Source: Oleiagrimonas soli (GTDB lineage: Bacteria > Pseudomonadota > Gammaproteobacteria > Xanthomonadales > Rhodanobacteraceae). Taken from it: a stretch of DNA of 64,000 bases. Below the pieces are notes generated by a model. That model was not told the origin of the DNA. It worked only from the letters and a program-made list of their open reading frames with translations, and did not search any database. A program made the translations under genes and the position numbers. Positions within the stretch are counted from its first letter, which is position 1. Every line of letters begins with the position of its first letter. Location of the stretch: NCBI RefSeq assembly GCF_000761445.1, contig NZ_KN196470.1, positions 1,984,861-2,048,860 on the forward strand, written 5' to 3'. This document shows, piece after piece, positions 46,485 through 56,535 of the stretch.

Positions 46485-48512
46485 TCAGTTCACGACCGGG
46501 CCGCCGCTGTCGATCGCGGCCCGCAGGCGCGCCACCAGCGTCGGCCAACTGACCCGATGCTGGTGGCCGATCACGGTCAGGTGCGGCAGCCCCTCGCCGT
46601 CGACGATGAGGTAGCCGCCGCCCTGCGGTTCCAGTCCGCTCATGGTGCACACGCTTCCCTGCAGCTTGCAGTTCAGACCGATGCGGTCGTAGCGGAAGCT
46701 CTTGAACAGCTTCAGCACCGCGCCCTGCAGGCCGCCGGCGATACCGCCGCCGCCCACCGAGGTCAGATTGTTGACGGCGCGCTGGCTGATGCGTCCGCCC
46801 GAATCGGCCAGCAGATGCGCGTCAAAGCCGACCGGCGACCAGTCCACCAGGCGCAGGTTGTCGATGTCGCCGTGCAGGTCGCCGGTGATCTTGCCGAAGT
46901 CGAACACATCGGTCATCGCACCCAGGTTGAGCTTCTGCATGCGGACGTCGGCCGCCAGTTCGGGGGTGTCGCCGAAGGGATGCTTGAGCGAGAGGTCGGT
47001 GACGTCGACGAAGCCGTCGAACACGTTCAACGACAGTCCGCCCTGCAGGCGCATCGTGCCGTCGACGTAGTTCAGGCCCGGCATCGAACCGGCCAGCGTG
47101 CCGTGGAAGCGTGGCCATCCGAGGGCCTGACTGAGCTTGGACATGTCCACGCCGGTCACGGTCGTGGCCATGTCCACGCGATTGCCCTTGCGGGCGTCCG
47201 GCTGCCACTCGAAGCGCTGCACGCCGAACTGACCGGCGAACACCGGCACGTAGAACGGGGCCTGCAGGCGCAACACACCATCCCGACTGCGCCACTGGCT
47301 GCGGCCGGCGCCGAGCGGAATGCGGTACATGCTCAGGCCATTCCACGCCAACGTGGTCGCCGGACGCGTGCCGTTGCGGTTCCAGTCCAGCGCGCCGTTC
47401 AGACCCTCGATGCGGAAGCGCCCCCCGCCATCCCGCGCATCCAGGCCGTTCGCGCGCAAGCGCAGGGTGTGCAAGCCATTCGCACCCAGCACCACGGCGC
47501 CACTGAGGTCGCCGTCGGTCTTCAGATTGTTCAAGCCCAGCGTCGCCAGCCAGGTCTTTCCGTAGTGCTCGTAGGCCGACGGGAAATGCGCGCCGAAGCG
47601 GCTCATCGTCATGCTGTGCAGGCTGCCGTCCGCGCCGAAGATGAAACCGCCGGCCAGCGACAGGGTGTCCGGATCGATGTAGCTGAGATGGTCGACGCGC
47701 ATGCTCCCGCCCTGCGCGGTCAGATCGAACGCGAGCTGGGTCGGATGGGTCGGCAGATTGGCGTAGACCGGACCGAGCAGCAGATCGCCGCCGTGGAGCG
47801 TGCCGGACAGGCCGACCTGGCTGCGCGTGGCGTTGACGTCGATCTTCAGGCGCCCGTGCAGCCCGACACTCTGTCCCGCCAGCGAACCGCCGTCGAAGTT
47901 CGCCTTGGTCAGCCGCAGCGAGGCCGCGCCCTGCAGGCCGTCCGGAAGAAAGTCCATCGCCAGCGTGCCATCGAGCTGACCGCCGGTGAGCCGCCCCGCC
48001 CAGGCGCGCGACAGCGGCCCCTGCAGCCAGGCCAGCGGCATGTGGATGAATCGCGCCTGGACATGCGAGGTCTGATCCAGCGGAAGCGCCAGCGACACGG
48101 CCGGATTCTGGTCTTGACCGAGATCCAGCTGCAGGGTATTCGCACCGACATCGAGAATCAGGTCGAACTGTCCCTGCTTGCGCATCAGGCCGCCGGGCGC
48201 GCCCTTGAGAGTCAGCGTGCCGCGGCAGTACCACGCGTCCTCGCTGCTGCGCACCAATGCGCCCTGCAAGTCGATGCCCACGTGTTTCCACCCGAGCGCG
48301 GCGACATCGGCGCTGGCAATCTTCAACTGCAGCTGCAACTGGCCATCGGCGCCGGGCTGCAGCGTGCCGTCCACCTGCTTCAGTGTCACCCCCGGCAGCG
48401 CAATCGAATCCGCCCGCACGGTCGTGGCCGCGCAAGCCGCTCGCGCTCCCATCAGGGAAATCGCCAACAGCGCCCAGCAGACACACAGATTACGGCTTGA
48501 TCGCAGGTTCAT
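46485..48512 (-). CDS. YdbH-like AsmA-superfamily envelope protein
   Basis: 675 residues: an N-terminal signal/anchor (about 10-30), then a long repetitive beta-rich body that ends with a YdbH C-terminal domain (GGYLIVDGEGLPHLTVIGH near the end). YdbH, TamB and YhdP share anterograde transport of phospholipids to the outer membrane in E. coli. Shorter than E. coli YdbH (879 residues). It is divergent from the REC-HPt gene by only 46 bp and upstream of ydbL. Confidence 0.8.
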   Translation of the reverse strand: MNLRSSRNLCVCWALLAISLMGARAACAATTVRADSIALPGVTLKQVDGTLQPGADGQLQLQLKIASADVAALGWKHVGIDLQGALVRSSEDAWYCRGTLTLKGAPGGLMRKQGQFDLILDVGANTLQLDLGQDQNPAVSLALPLDQTSHVQARFIHMPLAWLQGPLSRAWAGRLTGGQLDGTLAMDFLPDGLQGAASLRLTKANFDGGSLAGQSVGLHGRLKIDVNATRSQVGLSGTLHGGDLLLGPVYANLPTHPTQLAFDLTAQGGSMRVDHLSYIDPDTLSLAGGFIFGADGSLHSMTMSRFGAHFPSAYEHYGKTWLATLGLNNLKTDGDLSGAVVLGANGLHTLRLRANGLDARDGGGRFRIEGLNGALDWNRNGTRPATTLAWNGLSMYRIPLGAGRSQWRSRDGVLRLQAPFYVPVFAGQFGVQRFEWQPDARKGNRVDMATTVTGVDMSKLSQALGWPRFHGTLAGSMPGLNYVDGTMRLQGGLSLNVFDGFVDVTDLSLKHPFGDTPELAADVRMQKLNLGAMTDVFDFGKITGDLHGDIDNLRLVDWSPVGFDAHLLADSGGRISQRAVNNLTSVGGGGIAGGLQGAVLKLFKSFRYDRIGLNCKLQGSVCTMSGLEPQGGGYLIVDGEGLPHLTVIGHQHRVSWPTLVARLRAAIDSGGPVVN

Positions 48513-48558
48513 CGCGCGTCATTCTGCCAAACTCTTCCCCAACGGCACATCAACGGCC

Positions 48559-49290
48559 ATGTCCGACGTCGTCGAAGCCCCTGCCGCGCGCGCCTGCGTT
48601 CTGCTCGCCGAGGACGATCCGGTCAGCGCCCTGTTCCTCGCCGAAGCCCTGCGCAGCCTGGGTCTGGACGTCGATGCATGCGACGACGGACTGCTGGCGC
48701 TGGCGAGAGCGCGGGTACGCCGCTACGACCTGCTGTTGCTCGATTGCCGGCTGCCTGGACTCGGCGCACAAGGCATCCTCGGGACGCTCGCCGCAGACGC
48801 GACGATGGCCTCGCACGGCGTACCGGCCATCGCCAGCAGCGCCGAGATGACCGCCGCGCAGGAGCACGCATTGCACGCCCAGGGCTTCGCCCGCGTATTG
48901 CGCAAGCCCATGCAGGTACAGGACCTCGAACAAGCCTTGACGGCCGTGCTGGCGGGCGCCGCGCCGCTGCTGGACGAAGCCGCCGCCCTGGAAGCCAGCG
49001 GCGATGCCCGTACCCTCGAAGCGCTGCGGGGTCTGTTCCAGACCGAACTGGAAACGCTGTCCACCCAATTCGATACGCTGCTGGACGATCACGCCGAACT
49101 GCGCGAACGTCTGCACCGGCTGCGCGCCTCTTGCGGCTTCTGCGGCGCAACGCCGTTGTCGCACGCCTGCGAACGACTGGCGTCCGCCGACATCGCCGAC
49201 GCGGCGACGGACCCGCGGGTGAAAACATTCCGCGAGCGCCTGACCGGCACCTTGCAGGCACTGCGCGAACGCACCGCCGCCAACGCCTGA
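48559..49290 (+). CDS. Response-regulator receiver fused to an HPt-like domain
   Basis: 243 residues. A receiver domain (about 12-130) carries Asp62 in LLLDCRLPGLG and Lys116 in VLRKPMQ. The C-terminal part (about 140-235) is helical and holds LHRLRASCGFCGATPLSHACERL, where His186 sits as in HPt phosphotransfer domains. It has no DNA-binding output and no kinase neighbour, so it should work as a phosphorelay shuttle for kinases elsewhere. ATG 48559 is the probable start. It converges on recO with 5 nt between the stops. Confidence 0.82.
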   Translation: MSDVVEAPAARACVLLAEDDPVSALFLAEALRSLGLDVDACDDGLLALARARVRRYDLLLLDCRLPGLGAQGILGTLAADATMASHGVPAIASSAEMTAAQEHALHAQGFARVLRKPMQVQDLEQALTAVLAGAAPLLDEAAALEASGDARTLEALRGLFQTELETLSTQFDTLLDDHAELRERLHRLRASCGFCGATPLSHACERLASADIADAATDPRVKTFRERLTGTLQALRERTAANA

Positions 49291-49295
49291 AGCTC

Positions 49296-50015
49296 TCAAC
49301 GCAATGCGGGCGGTGGCCCCGGACGCAGCATGCGCCAGGCGCGCAGCTCGGTACCGCCGAGATGAAAGCGCAACACATCGCGCATGAGCACGCGCAGGCG
49401 GCGCAGTCCGTCGTCATCCGGACAGCGATCGTCGGCCAGCGCCAGCAGATCCTCTCCGCGCACCGCCTGCGGCGTCTGCGGCCCGCAACGCTCGGGACCG
49501 CCGTCGGGCTGGTAGCGGTAAAACGCTTGCGGGTCCAGAGCTTCCCCGTCCTGGGCGTCGTAGCGAAGCTGCATCGCGTAACCAAGCGCCTGCAGCAGAT
49601 CGCGCTCGAAGCGCCGTAGCGGCCATGCCGGCGCCGCCCCGGCATCGAGACGGCTCAGGATTTCGGCGTAGGCATCGAACAGTCCCGGCTGCGCATCCTG
49701 GCGGGCGCACAGACGCACGACCAGTTCATTGACATACAGCCCGGAAAGCAGACCGTCGCCGCGCAGACGGTTCAGGGCGCCGATCGGTTCGACGCCGCGC
49801 AGGGTCGCCAGCTCGCCGCGCTGGCTGTAATCGAGCGCCAGCGACTGGAACGGTTCCAGGTCGGCACGACGCAGCCGCGAACGCGGTCCGCGCACGCCGC
49901 GCGCCACCACGCCGAGGCGGCCGTGATCGCGCGTCAGGCATTCCAGCAACAGCGACGTCTCGCGATAGGCGCGCGCATGCAGGACGTAGGCAGGCTGCTG
50001 CTGGACCAGAAGCAT
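49296..50015 (-). CDS. recO: DNA repair protein RecO
   Basis: A 239-residue RecO that helps RecR load RecA onto SSB-coated DNA. The N-terminal OB fold reads AYVLHARAYRETSLLLECLTRDHGRLGVVARGVRG; the helical body follows (YVNELVVRLCARQDAQPGLFDAYAEIL). It follows era on the same strand, 66 bp away, the conserved order of this cluster. Confidence 0.94.
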   Translation of the reverse strand: MLLVQQQPAYVLHARAYRETSLLLECLTRDHGRLGVVARGVRGPRSRLRRADLEPFQSLALDYSQRGELATLRGVEPIGALNRLRGDGLLSGLYVNELVVRLCARQDAQPGLFDAYAEILSRLDAGAAPAWPLRRFERDLLQALGYAMQLRYDAQDGEALDPQAFYRYQPDGGPERCGPQTPQAVRGEDLLALADDRCPDDDGLRRLRVLMRDVLRFHLGGTELRAWRMLRPGPPPALR

Positions 50016-50081
50016 CGGAGAACGGACCTCGTCACGGAGACGCTAGGCTAGCGCAGCCCGCGCCGCCGTGGTGCGCGCAGC

Positions 50082-50990
50082 TCAGTCGGTGTAACCGAAG
50101 CGCTTCAGCGCATTCTCGTCGTCGCCCCAACCGGTACGCACCTTCACCCACAGCTTGAGGAAGACGCGCCGGCCGAACACCCGCTCGATGCTGCGCCGCG
50201 CCGCCGCGCCGACAGCCTTGAGCTGCTCGCCGCGGGCGCCGATCACGATCGCCTTCTGGCTGTCGCGCTCGACCCAGATCACCGCGTGGATTTCCGCCAG
50301 GCCGTCCTCGCGATCGGCAAAACGCTCGATCTCGACCGTGGTGGCGTACGGCAATTCCTGATCCAGCCGCAGCATCAGCTGCTCGCGCACCATCTCGGCC
50401 GCCAGGAAGCGTTCGCTGCGGTCGGTGACGTCGTCCGGACCGAACACCGGCGCGCGTTCCGGCAAGCGGGCCAGAATGCCCCGCTCCAGATCCTGAAGGC
50501 CCTTGCGCTTGAGCGCGCTGACGTAGAACACCTCGTCGAAACGATGCCGCTCGGTCAACTCGGCGACGAACGGCAGCAGCGCCTCTTTGTCGCGCAACTT
50601 GTCGATCTTGTTGATCGCCAGCAGCGCCGGCAGCGAACGCTCGGCCAGCGCGGCGCGCACCGCCTCGTCCTCGTCCGTCCAGCGCCCGGCCTCGATCACC
50701 TGGATCGCGACGTCGACCTCGGCGATGGCCGCGCGCGCGGCGCGGTTCAGGCTGCGATTCATGGCCTTGCGCGCACCGCGATGCAGGCCGGGCGTATCGA
50801 CGTACAGAATCTGTCCGTCTTCGCTGTTGGCGATGCCGAGAATGCGGTGCCGCGTGGTCTGCGGTTTCGGGCTGACGATGCTCAGACGGAATCCGATCAG
50901 GGCGTTGAGCAAAGTGGACTTGCCGACATTGGGCCGCCCGACCAGGGCGACCATGCCGCAGCGAAAGTCCTGCGCTTCGTGTTCGTTCAT
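50082..50990 (-). CDS. era: GTPase Era, 30S ribosome assembly
   Basis: 302 residues: a GTPase domain with G1 GRPNVGKST, G3 DTPG, G4 NKID and a C-terminal KH domain that binds the 3' end of 16S rRNA. The start ATG (50988-50990) overlaps the rnc stop (ATGA), so it is coupled to RNase III. Confidence 0.97.
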   Translation of the reverse strand: MNEHEAQDFRCGMVALVGRPNVGKSTLLNALIGFRLSIVSPKPQTTRHRILGIANSEDGQILYVDTPGLHRGARKAMNRSLNRAARAAIAEVDVAIQVIEAGRWTDEDEAVRAALAERSLPALLAINKIDKLRDKEALLPFVAELTERHRFDEVFYVSALKRKGLQDLERGILARLPERAPVFGPDDVTDRSERFLAAEMVREQLMLRLDQELPYATTVEIERFADREDGLAEIHAVIWVERDSQKAIVIGARGEQLKAVGAAARRSIERVFGRRVFLKLWVKVRTGWGDDENALKRFGYTD

Positions 50991-51643
50991 GAGGTTTCTC
51001 CGCGCTCGAGCCATGCCAGCGCCTGTTCGGCAGCCGACTGCTCGGCGGCACGGCGACTGCGCCCCTGCGCTTCAAAGCGCGTCGCCTGGGGTTCGTCGAG
51101 GCTGCAGGCAACCTCGAACGTGCGTGCGTGATCTTCGCCGTGCGCCGCCAGCAACGCATAGCTCGGCAGGCTCAGCCCTCGCGCCTGCAGCCATTCCTGC
51201 AGGCGGGTCTTGGCATCCTTGTGCGAACGCGGCATGTCCTGCACCAGCGCCTCGAACTGCCGCTTGACCACGTGGCGGCAGGCATCGAAGCCGGCGTCGA
51301 GATAGACCGCGGCGATCAGTGCCTCGAAGGCGTCGGCCAGGATCGAGTCACGACGATAGCCACCGCTCTTCAGTTCGCCCGGTCCCAGGCGGAGCTTGTC
51401 GCCCAGCTCCAGCTTGCGCGCCAGACCGGCCAGACGCTTGCCGTTGACCAGCTCCGAACGCAGCCGCGTCAGCTCGCCCTCGCTGGCATTCGGGTGCGCC
51501 TCGAAAAGCATCTCGGCGACCACCAGGTCGAGCAAGGCGTCGCCGAGGAATTCCAGCCGCTCGTTGTTCGGGCGACCGATGCTGCGATGGGTCAGCGCGA
51601 GTTCGTACAGCGCCGGATCGCGAAAGACATGATCGAACTTCAC
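50987..51643 (-). CDS. rnc: Ribonuclease III
   Basis: 218 residues. The RNase III signature LEFLGDALLDLVVAEML (about 32-48) and a C-terminal double-stranded RNA-binding domain (about 150-218) are present. It processes rRNA precursors and some mRNAs. Three nt separate it from the upstream DUF4845 gene. Confidence 0.97.
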   Translation of the reverse strand: MKFDHVFRDPALYELALTHRSIGRPNNERLEFLGDALLDLVVAEMLFEAHPNASEGELTRLRSELVNGKRLAGLARKLELGDKLRLGPGELKSGGYRRDSILADAFEALIAAVYLDAGFDACRHVVKRQFEALVQDMPRSHKDAKTRLQEWLQARGLSLPSYALLAAHGEDHARTFEVACSLDEPQATRFEAQGRSRRAAEQSAAEQALAWLERGETS

Positions 51644-51646
51644 GCC

Positions 51647-52021
51647 CTACTCGACGCTCCCGGTGAGGGGAACGGTCTTGTCGAAATGCAGCAGGAAGTC
51701 GATGTTGTACAGGAAGTGGACGCGCTTGTCGTAAGCCACATGCATCGTGGTCGCGCCGTTGCTCTGCTCGAAGCGGACGGTGTCCGGACCGAACTGATCG
51801 TCGGCGTACTGGAAGCTCAGCTTGAACATGAAATCGCGACGAATCTGGTCGCGGCTCTTGCCGGTCAGATCTTCCTGTGAAATCTCCTGCATCGCCTTCT
51901 GCACGCCCATGTAGTGGTAGTACGGCGGCCACAGTTTCATGGCCATGTAGGCAAAGAAACCCACGATCAGGATGATGAAGATAAAACCGAACAGCGTGAT
52001 GCCTTTCTGCCTGGATTTCAT
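51647..52021 (-). CDS. DUF4845 small membrane protein
   Basis: 124 residues: one N-terminal membrane helix (about 9-29; GFIFIILIVGFFAYMAM) with a periplasmic domain after it. This family (DUF4845) is consistently found between lepB and rnc in beta- and gammaproteobacteria; its function is unknown. The gene is spaced 3 nt from rnc. Confidence 0.88.
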   Translation of the reverse strand: MKSRQKGITLFGFIFIILIVGFFAYMAMKLWPPYYHYMGVQKAMQEISQEDLTGKSRDQIRRDFMFKLSFQYADDQFGPDTVRFEQSNGATTMHVAYDKRVHFLYNIDFLLHFDKTVPLTGSVE

Positions 52022-52070
52022 GATTCCGACTCCCCTTTGCGGCTCCCTGTGGACGCCGCCCTGATGGAAA

Positions 52071-52877
52071 TTAGTGCAGCACCGTTCCGATGCGTTTCAT
52101 CGAATGCAGGCTCAGCCAGATGAAGAAGGCCTTGCCGACCAGGTCCTTCTCCGGCACACAGCCGTGGTAGCGACTGTCGTCGCTGTCATCGCGATTATCG
52201 CCCATCACGAAATAGCAATTCTGCGGCACCGTGACCGGATTGTCGCCATTGGGCACGTCCGGCGCGAAGTGCGCCAGCGGCGTCTCGATGATGTGGTGAT
52301 GCACGCCGTCGAGGTTCTCGTCCAGCACCATGCCCTGCCGGCTCATGATGGTGCGGTCGTACTGGTCCGACACATCGCCCGCATACGGTCCGATCGGCGT
52401 CGCCTCGACGCGCTTGCCGTTGACGAACACCTGCTCGCCGCGCACCACGACCTTGTCGCCCGGCAGGCCGACGATGCGCTTGATCCAGTCCTGATTCTTC
52501 GACCACGGCGGACGGAACACCACGATGTCGCCGCGCTTGGGTTCGCCCAGGTGCAGGATCTTGGTGTGGAACACCGGCAGGCGCAGCCCGTAACTGAACT
52601 TGTTGACCAGGATGAAATCGCCGACCTTCAGCGTGGGATACATCGAAGGCGACGGAATGCGGAACGGTTCGGCCACGAACGAGCGCAGCACCAGCACCAG
52701 CAGCACCACCGGGAACAGCGAACGCGACCAGTCCACCGGCCACGGGTCGCGATAGTCCTTGCCGGCCTCTTCGGCGCGACGCTTGCGCGCACGGTAAAGG
52801 AAGGCGCGATCCAGACCCCAGACCAGTCCGAACAGCACAGTGAGAATCAACAGCGCCAACGCAAAATCGAATGCCAT
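52071..52877 (-). CDS. lepB: Signal peptidase I
   Basis: A 268-residue inner-membrane serine peptidase that removes Sec and Tat signal peptides. Two membrane helices (about 4-22 and 53-69) precede Ser78 (IPSPSMYPTL) and Lys133 (DWIKRIVGLPGDKV), the Ser-Lys dyad. ATG 52875-52877 is the start, with AGGAA upstream. It lies between lepA and DUF4845 in the sigma-E-linked cluster. Confidence 0.97.
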   Translation of the reverse strand: MAFDFALALLILTVLFGLVWGLDRAFLYRARKRRAEEAGKDYRDPWPVDWSRSLFPVVLLVLVLRSFVAEPFRIPSPSMYPTLKVGDFILVNKFSYGLRLPVFHTKILHLGEPKRGDIVVFRPPWSKNQDWIKRIVGLPGDKVVVRGEQVFVNGKRVEATPIGPYAGDVSDQYDRTIMSRQGMVLDENLDGVHHHIIETPLAHFAPDVPNGDNPVTVPQNCYFVMGDNRDDSDDSRYHGCVPEKDLVGKAFFIWLSLHSMKRIGTVLH

Positions 52878-52992
52878 GCCTATTTCCTGAAAATCACGCG
52901 GACGTCGCATCGGATGACGCACGCCCTGCCCTGAAATGCCGGGACATCGCCGGCACTCCTGCCGCCGATTGTGCCCTAAATCCCGGCCTCGC

Positions 52993-54783
52993 TTACTTGT
53001 CGGCCTTCAGCACGGCCAGGAAGGCTTCCTGCGGAATTTCCACGCGGCCCACCTGTTTCATGCGCTTCTTGCCTTCCTTCTGTTTCTCCAGCAGCTTCTT
53101 CTTGCGGCTGACGTCGCCGCCGTAACACTTGGCGAGCACGTTCTTGCGCAGCGCCTTGACCGTGGAGCGGGCGATGATCTGCCCGCCGATGGCGGCCTGG
53201 ATGGCAACGTCGAACTGCTGGCGCGGAATCAGCTCCTTCATCCGCTCGACCAGATCGCGGCCGCGCGTTTCGGCCTGCATGCGATGCACGATCAGGCTGA
53301 GCGCGTCGACGCGTTCGCCGTTGATGAGCACGTCCACGCGCACGAACGGACCGGCCTCGAAACGCTGGAAGTGGTACTCCATCGAGGCGTAGCCGCGCGA
53401 GACCGACTTCAGTCGGTCGAAGAAGTCCAGCACGACCTCGGCCAGCGGCAGCTCGTAGCTGATCTGCACCTGCGTGCCGAGATACTGGATGCTCTTCTGC
53501 ACGCCGCGCTTCTCCTCGCACAGCGTGATGATCGAGCCGACGTGATCGGGCGGCGTCAGAATGCTGGCGACGATGATGGGCTCGCGCACCTCGTCGATCT
53601 GCGGCGACGGCGGCAGCTTGGCCGGATTGTCCAGGCTGACCACTTCGCCGTCGGTCTTGGCGACTTCGTAGATCACGGTCGGCGCGGTGGTCACCAGGTC
53701 CAGATCGTATTCGCGCTCCAGGCGCTCCTGCACGATCTCCATGTGCAGCATGCCGAGGAAGCCGCAGCGGAAGCCGAAGCCCATGGCCTCGGAGGATTCG
53801 GGCTCGAAGAACAGCGCGGCGTCGTTCAGGCGCAGCTTGTCCAGCGCCTCGCGCAGGCTGGGATAGTCGTCGGCCGAGACCGGGAACAGACCCGCGAACA
53901 CGCGCGGCTGCATCTGCTGGAAACCGGGCAACGGCTTGTCCGCCGGATCGCTGGACAGGGTCAGCGTGTCGCCGACCGGCGCGCCGTGCACGTCCTTGAT
54001 GGCGGCATTGACCCAGCCGACCTCGCCCGGACCCAGGCGGGCGAGCTTGGTGCGCTTGGGCGTGAACACGCCGACCTCGTCGACGCCGTGGGTGCGTCCG
54101 GTCGACATCACCTGGATTTTGCTGCCGGGCTTGAGTTCGCCCTGCATCACGCGCACCAGCATGACCACGCCGAGGTAGTTGTCGAACCAGGAGTCGATGA
54201 TCAGCGCCTGCAGCTTGTCGGTGTCACCCGGTTTGGGCGCCGGGATGCGCTGCACGATGGCCTCCAGCACCTCGGTCACGTTCTCGCCGGTCTTGGCGCT
54301 GACCGCGATGGCGTCGTCGGCCTCGATGCCGATCACTGCCTCGATCTCTTCCTTCACGCGATCGGGATCGGCCGTCGGCAGATCGATCTTGTTCAGTACC
54401 GGCACCACTTCCAGGCCCTGCTCGACCGCCGTGTAGCAGTTGGCGACCGACTGCGCCTCCACGCCCTGCGCGGCGTCCACTACCAGCAGCGCGCCTTCGC
54501 AGGCCGACAGCGAACGACTGACCTCGTAGGAGAAGTCGACGTGGCCTGGCGTGTCGATGAAGTTGAGCTGGTAGGTCTTGCCGTTGCGCGCGGTATACGG
54601 CAACGACACGGCTTGCGACTTGATGGTGATGCCGCGCTCGCGCTCGATCGGGTTGTTGTCCAGCACCTGCTCGGCCATCTCGCGTTCGGTCAGGCCGCCG
54701 CAGAGCTGGATGATGCGATCGGCAAGCGTGGACTTGCCGTGATCGACATGGGCGATGATGGAGAAGTTGCGAATGTGGTCCAT
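52993..54783 (-). CDS. lepA: Elongation factor 4 (LepA)
   Basis: A 596-residue translational GTPase (E. coli 599). P-loop [15 protein letters not shown]3 DTPGH, G4 NKID, and the LepA-specific C-terminal domain ([17 protein letters not shown] tail). It affects initiation and back-translocation on the ribosome. The start is ATG 54781-54783. Downstream gene is lepB (115 bp gap), upstream is mucD. Confidence 0.98.
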   Translation of the reverse strand: MDHIRNFSIIAHVDHGKSTLADRIIQLCGGLTEREMAEQVLDNNPIERERGITIKSQAVSLPYTARNGKTYQLNFIDTPGHVDFSYEVSRSLSACEGALLVVDAAQGVEAQSVANCYTAVEQGLEVVPVLNKIDLPTADPDRVKEEIEAVIGIEADDAIAVSAKTGENVTEVLEAIVQRIPAPKPGDTDKLQALIIDSWFDNYLGVVMLVRVMQGELKPGSKIQVMSTGRTHGVDEVGVFTPKRTKLARLGPGEVGWVNAAIKDVHGAPVGDTLTLSSDPADKPLPGFQQMQPRVFAGLFPVSADDYPSLREALDKLRLNDAALFFEPESSEAMGFGFRCGFLGMLHMEIVQERLEREYDLDLVTTAPTVIYEVAKTDGEVVSLDNPAKLPPSPQIDEVREPIIVASILTPPDHVGSIITLCEEKRGVQKSIQYLGTQVQISYELPLAEVVLDFFDRLKSVSRGYASMEYHFQRFEAGPFVRVDVLINGERVDALSLIVHRMQAETRGRDLVERMKELIPRQQFDVAIQAAIGGQIIARSTVKALRKNVLAKCYGGDVSRKKKLLEKQKEGKKRMKQVGRVEIPQEAFLAVLKADK

Positions 54784-54930
54784 GGAATCCGTGCTTGGCT
54801 TGGGCCATGCCGACATGCGTACATGGCAAGACACCGCCCGCGTAGCGGACGGTGCAAGGCGTCGATTATCGCATGGAACGCCGTGCCCATGCGCGCCGCC
54901 GCCGGTCGGGGCGACGCGCATGAACGGAGC

Positions 54931-56367
54931 TCATTCGCTGTCCGGTTTGGCCACGGTCACGGTGACGAAAGCTGTGTTGTTGCTGCGATCGCGAACCAGC
55001 AGCATCACCGTGCTGCCCGGCTTGAAGCCGGCCACGGCCTTGTCGAACTGTGCCACCGAGGCGACCTTGGTGCGACCGACCATCAGCACGACGTCGCCGG
55101 GACGCAGTCCGGCATCGGCGGCATTGCGGCCATCGACCTGGTCGATCACCACGCCGCCCTCGCTGCGCTTGAGGCCCAGCATGTCGCGCTGGTCGTCGGT
55201 CAGCGACTGCACGCTGAAGCCCAGTTTCGAGGTGCTGCTCGTACCGGAACCGCCGGAAGACGCATCGTCGCCATTGCCCTTCAACTCGCCCAGCTTGACC
55301 TTGAGCGTGCGGGACTTGCCGTCACGAATCACCTGCAGCGTGCACTCGGTGCCCGGCGCGGTGGCGGCGACCATCGGCGGCAGATCCGAGGCGGTGTTCA
55401 CTTCGCGACCGTCGAAAGCCATGATGACGTCGCCGACCTGCAGCCCGGCCCGGTCGCCGGGACTGCCCGGCGTGACCGTGCGCACCAGCGCGCCGCGCAC
55501 GTCGCTCAGACCCAACGCTTCAGCCTTGTCCTGATCGACGTTCTGGATGCCCACGCCGATCATGCCGCGCGACACATGACCCTTGGTCTTGAGCTGCTGC
55601 ACGGCGTTCATGGCCAGATCGATGGGGATCGAGAACGACACGCCCATGTAGCCGCCGGTGTTGGAATAGATCTGCGAGTTGATGCCGACGACCTGGCCAT
55701 CCAGGTTGAACAGCGGACCGCCGGAATTGCCGCGGTTGATCGGCACGTCGGTCTGAATGAAGGAGGTGTACGGCTGATCCTGACGCCCCAGATTGCGACC
55801 GACGGCGCTGACGATGCCCTGGGTGACGGTGTAGTCGAAGCCGAACGGCGAACCGATCGCCAGTACCCACTGCCCCGGCTTGAGCTTGGTGGAATCGCCG
55901 ATGGTGACGGTCGGCAGGTCATGCGCCTTCACCTTCAGCAGCGCGATGTCGTAGAGCTTGTCCGAACCCACGACCTTGGCGGTGAAGGTGCGACGATCCT
56001 GCAGCCGCACGGTGACCTTGTCGGCGTTTTCGACCACGTGGTCGTTGGTCAGAATGTAGCCGTCGCTGGAGATGATGAAACCCGAGCCCAGCGAGGTGTG
56101 CGCAGGATCTTCCTGCGGCCCCATCGGTCCGCCGAAGAAACGGCGAAGAATTTCGGGAATCTGCTGCTGATCCGGCCCGCTCTGATCCGGTCCCTGCAAC
56201 TGCATGGAAGGCGACTTGCCGCCGTCGTACTTGGCCTCGACGTGCACCACGGCGGGTGCGTTCTTCGAGACGATGCCGGTGAAGTCCGGCAGCTGCGCCG
56301 CCTGGGCGCCGACGGCCACCAGCAGCAAGCCAAAGGTGGCGCCGAAACGCATCATGATGGCTCTCAT
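54931..56367 (-). CDS. mucD: Periplasmic DegP/MucD-like serine protease
   Basis: 478 residues. A signal peptide, a chymotrypsin-like protease domain with His110 (TNDHVVENAD), Asp140 (LYDIALLKV) and Ser215 (NRGNSGGPLF), and two PDZ domains (about 280-360 and 385-470). It degrades and refolds misfolded envelope proteins. The start ATG 56365-56367 has AAGGAGG 10 nt upstream. It sits immediately after rseA, the MucD arrangement of Pseudomonas and Xanthomonas. Confidence 0.95.
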   Translation of the reverse strand: MRAIMMRFGATFGLLLVAVGAQAAQLPDFTGIVSKNAPAVVHVEAKYDGGKSPSMQLQGPDQSGPDQQQIPEILRRFFGGPMGPQEDPAHTSLGSGFIISSDGYILTNDHVVENADKVTVRLQDRRTFTAKVVGSDKLYDIALLKVKAHDLPTVTIGDSTKLKPGQWVLAIGSPFGFDYTVTQGIVSAVGRNLGRQDQPYTSFIQTDVPINRGNSGGPLFNLDGQVVGINSQIYSNTGGYMGVSFSIPIDLAMNAVQQLKTKGHVSRGMIGVGIQNVDQDKAEALGLSDVRGALVRTVTPGSPGDRAGLQVGDVIMAFDGREVNTASDLPPMVAATAPGTECTLQVIRDGKSRTLKVKLGELKGNGDDASSGGSGTSSTSKLGFSVQSLTDDQRDMLGLKRSEGGVVIDQVDGRNAADAGLRPGDVVLMVGRTKVASVAQFDKAVAGFKPGSTVMLLVRDRSNNTAFVTVTVAKPDSE

Positions 56368-56535
56368 GGGGAATTTGCCTCCTTGGATCGTTTCATCGGA
56401 AATAGCGGCCGCGCCGGAACACGGCAAACACGGGATCGCCCTGCGGACCTTCCGCGGCCCACATGGTCTGAAACGGGGGGTTGCGCCCACATCGGACGCA
56501 GCGACGGCGGCTGGAGCCGCCGTCGCGAACATGCG

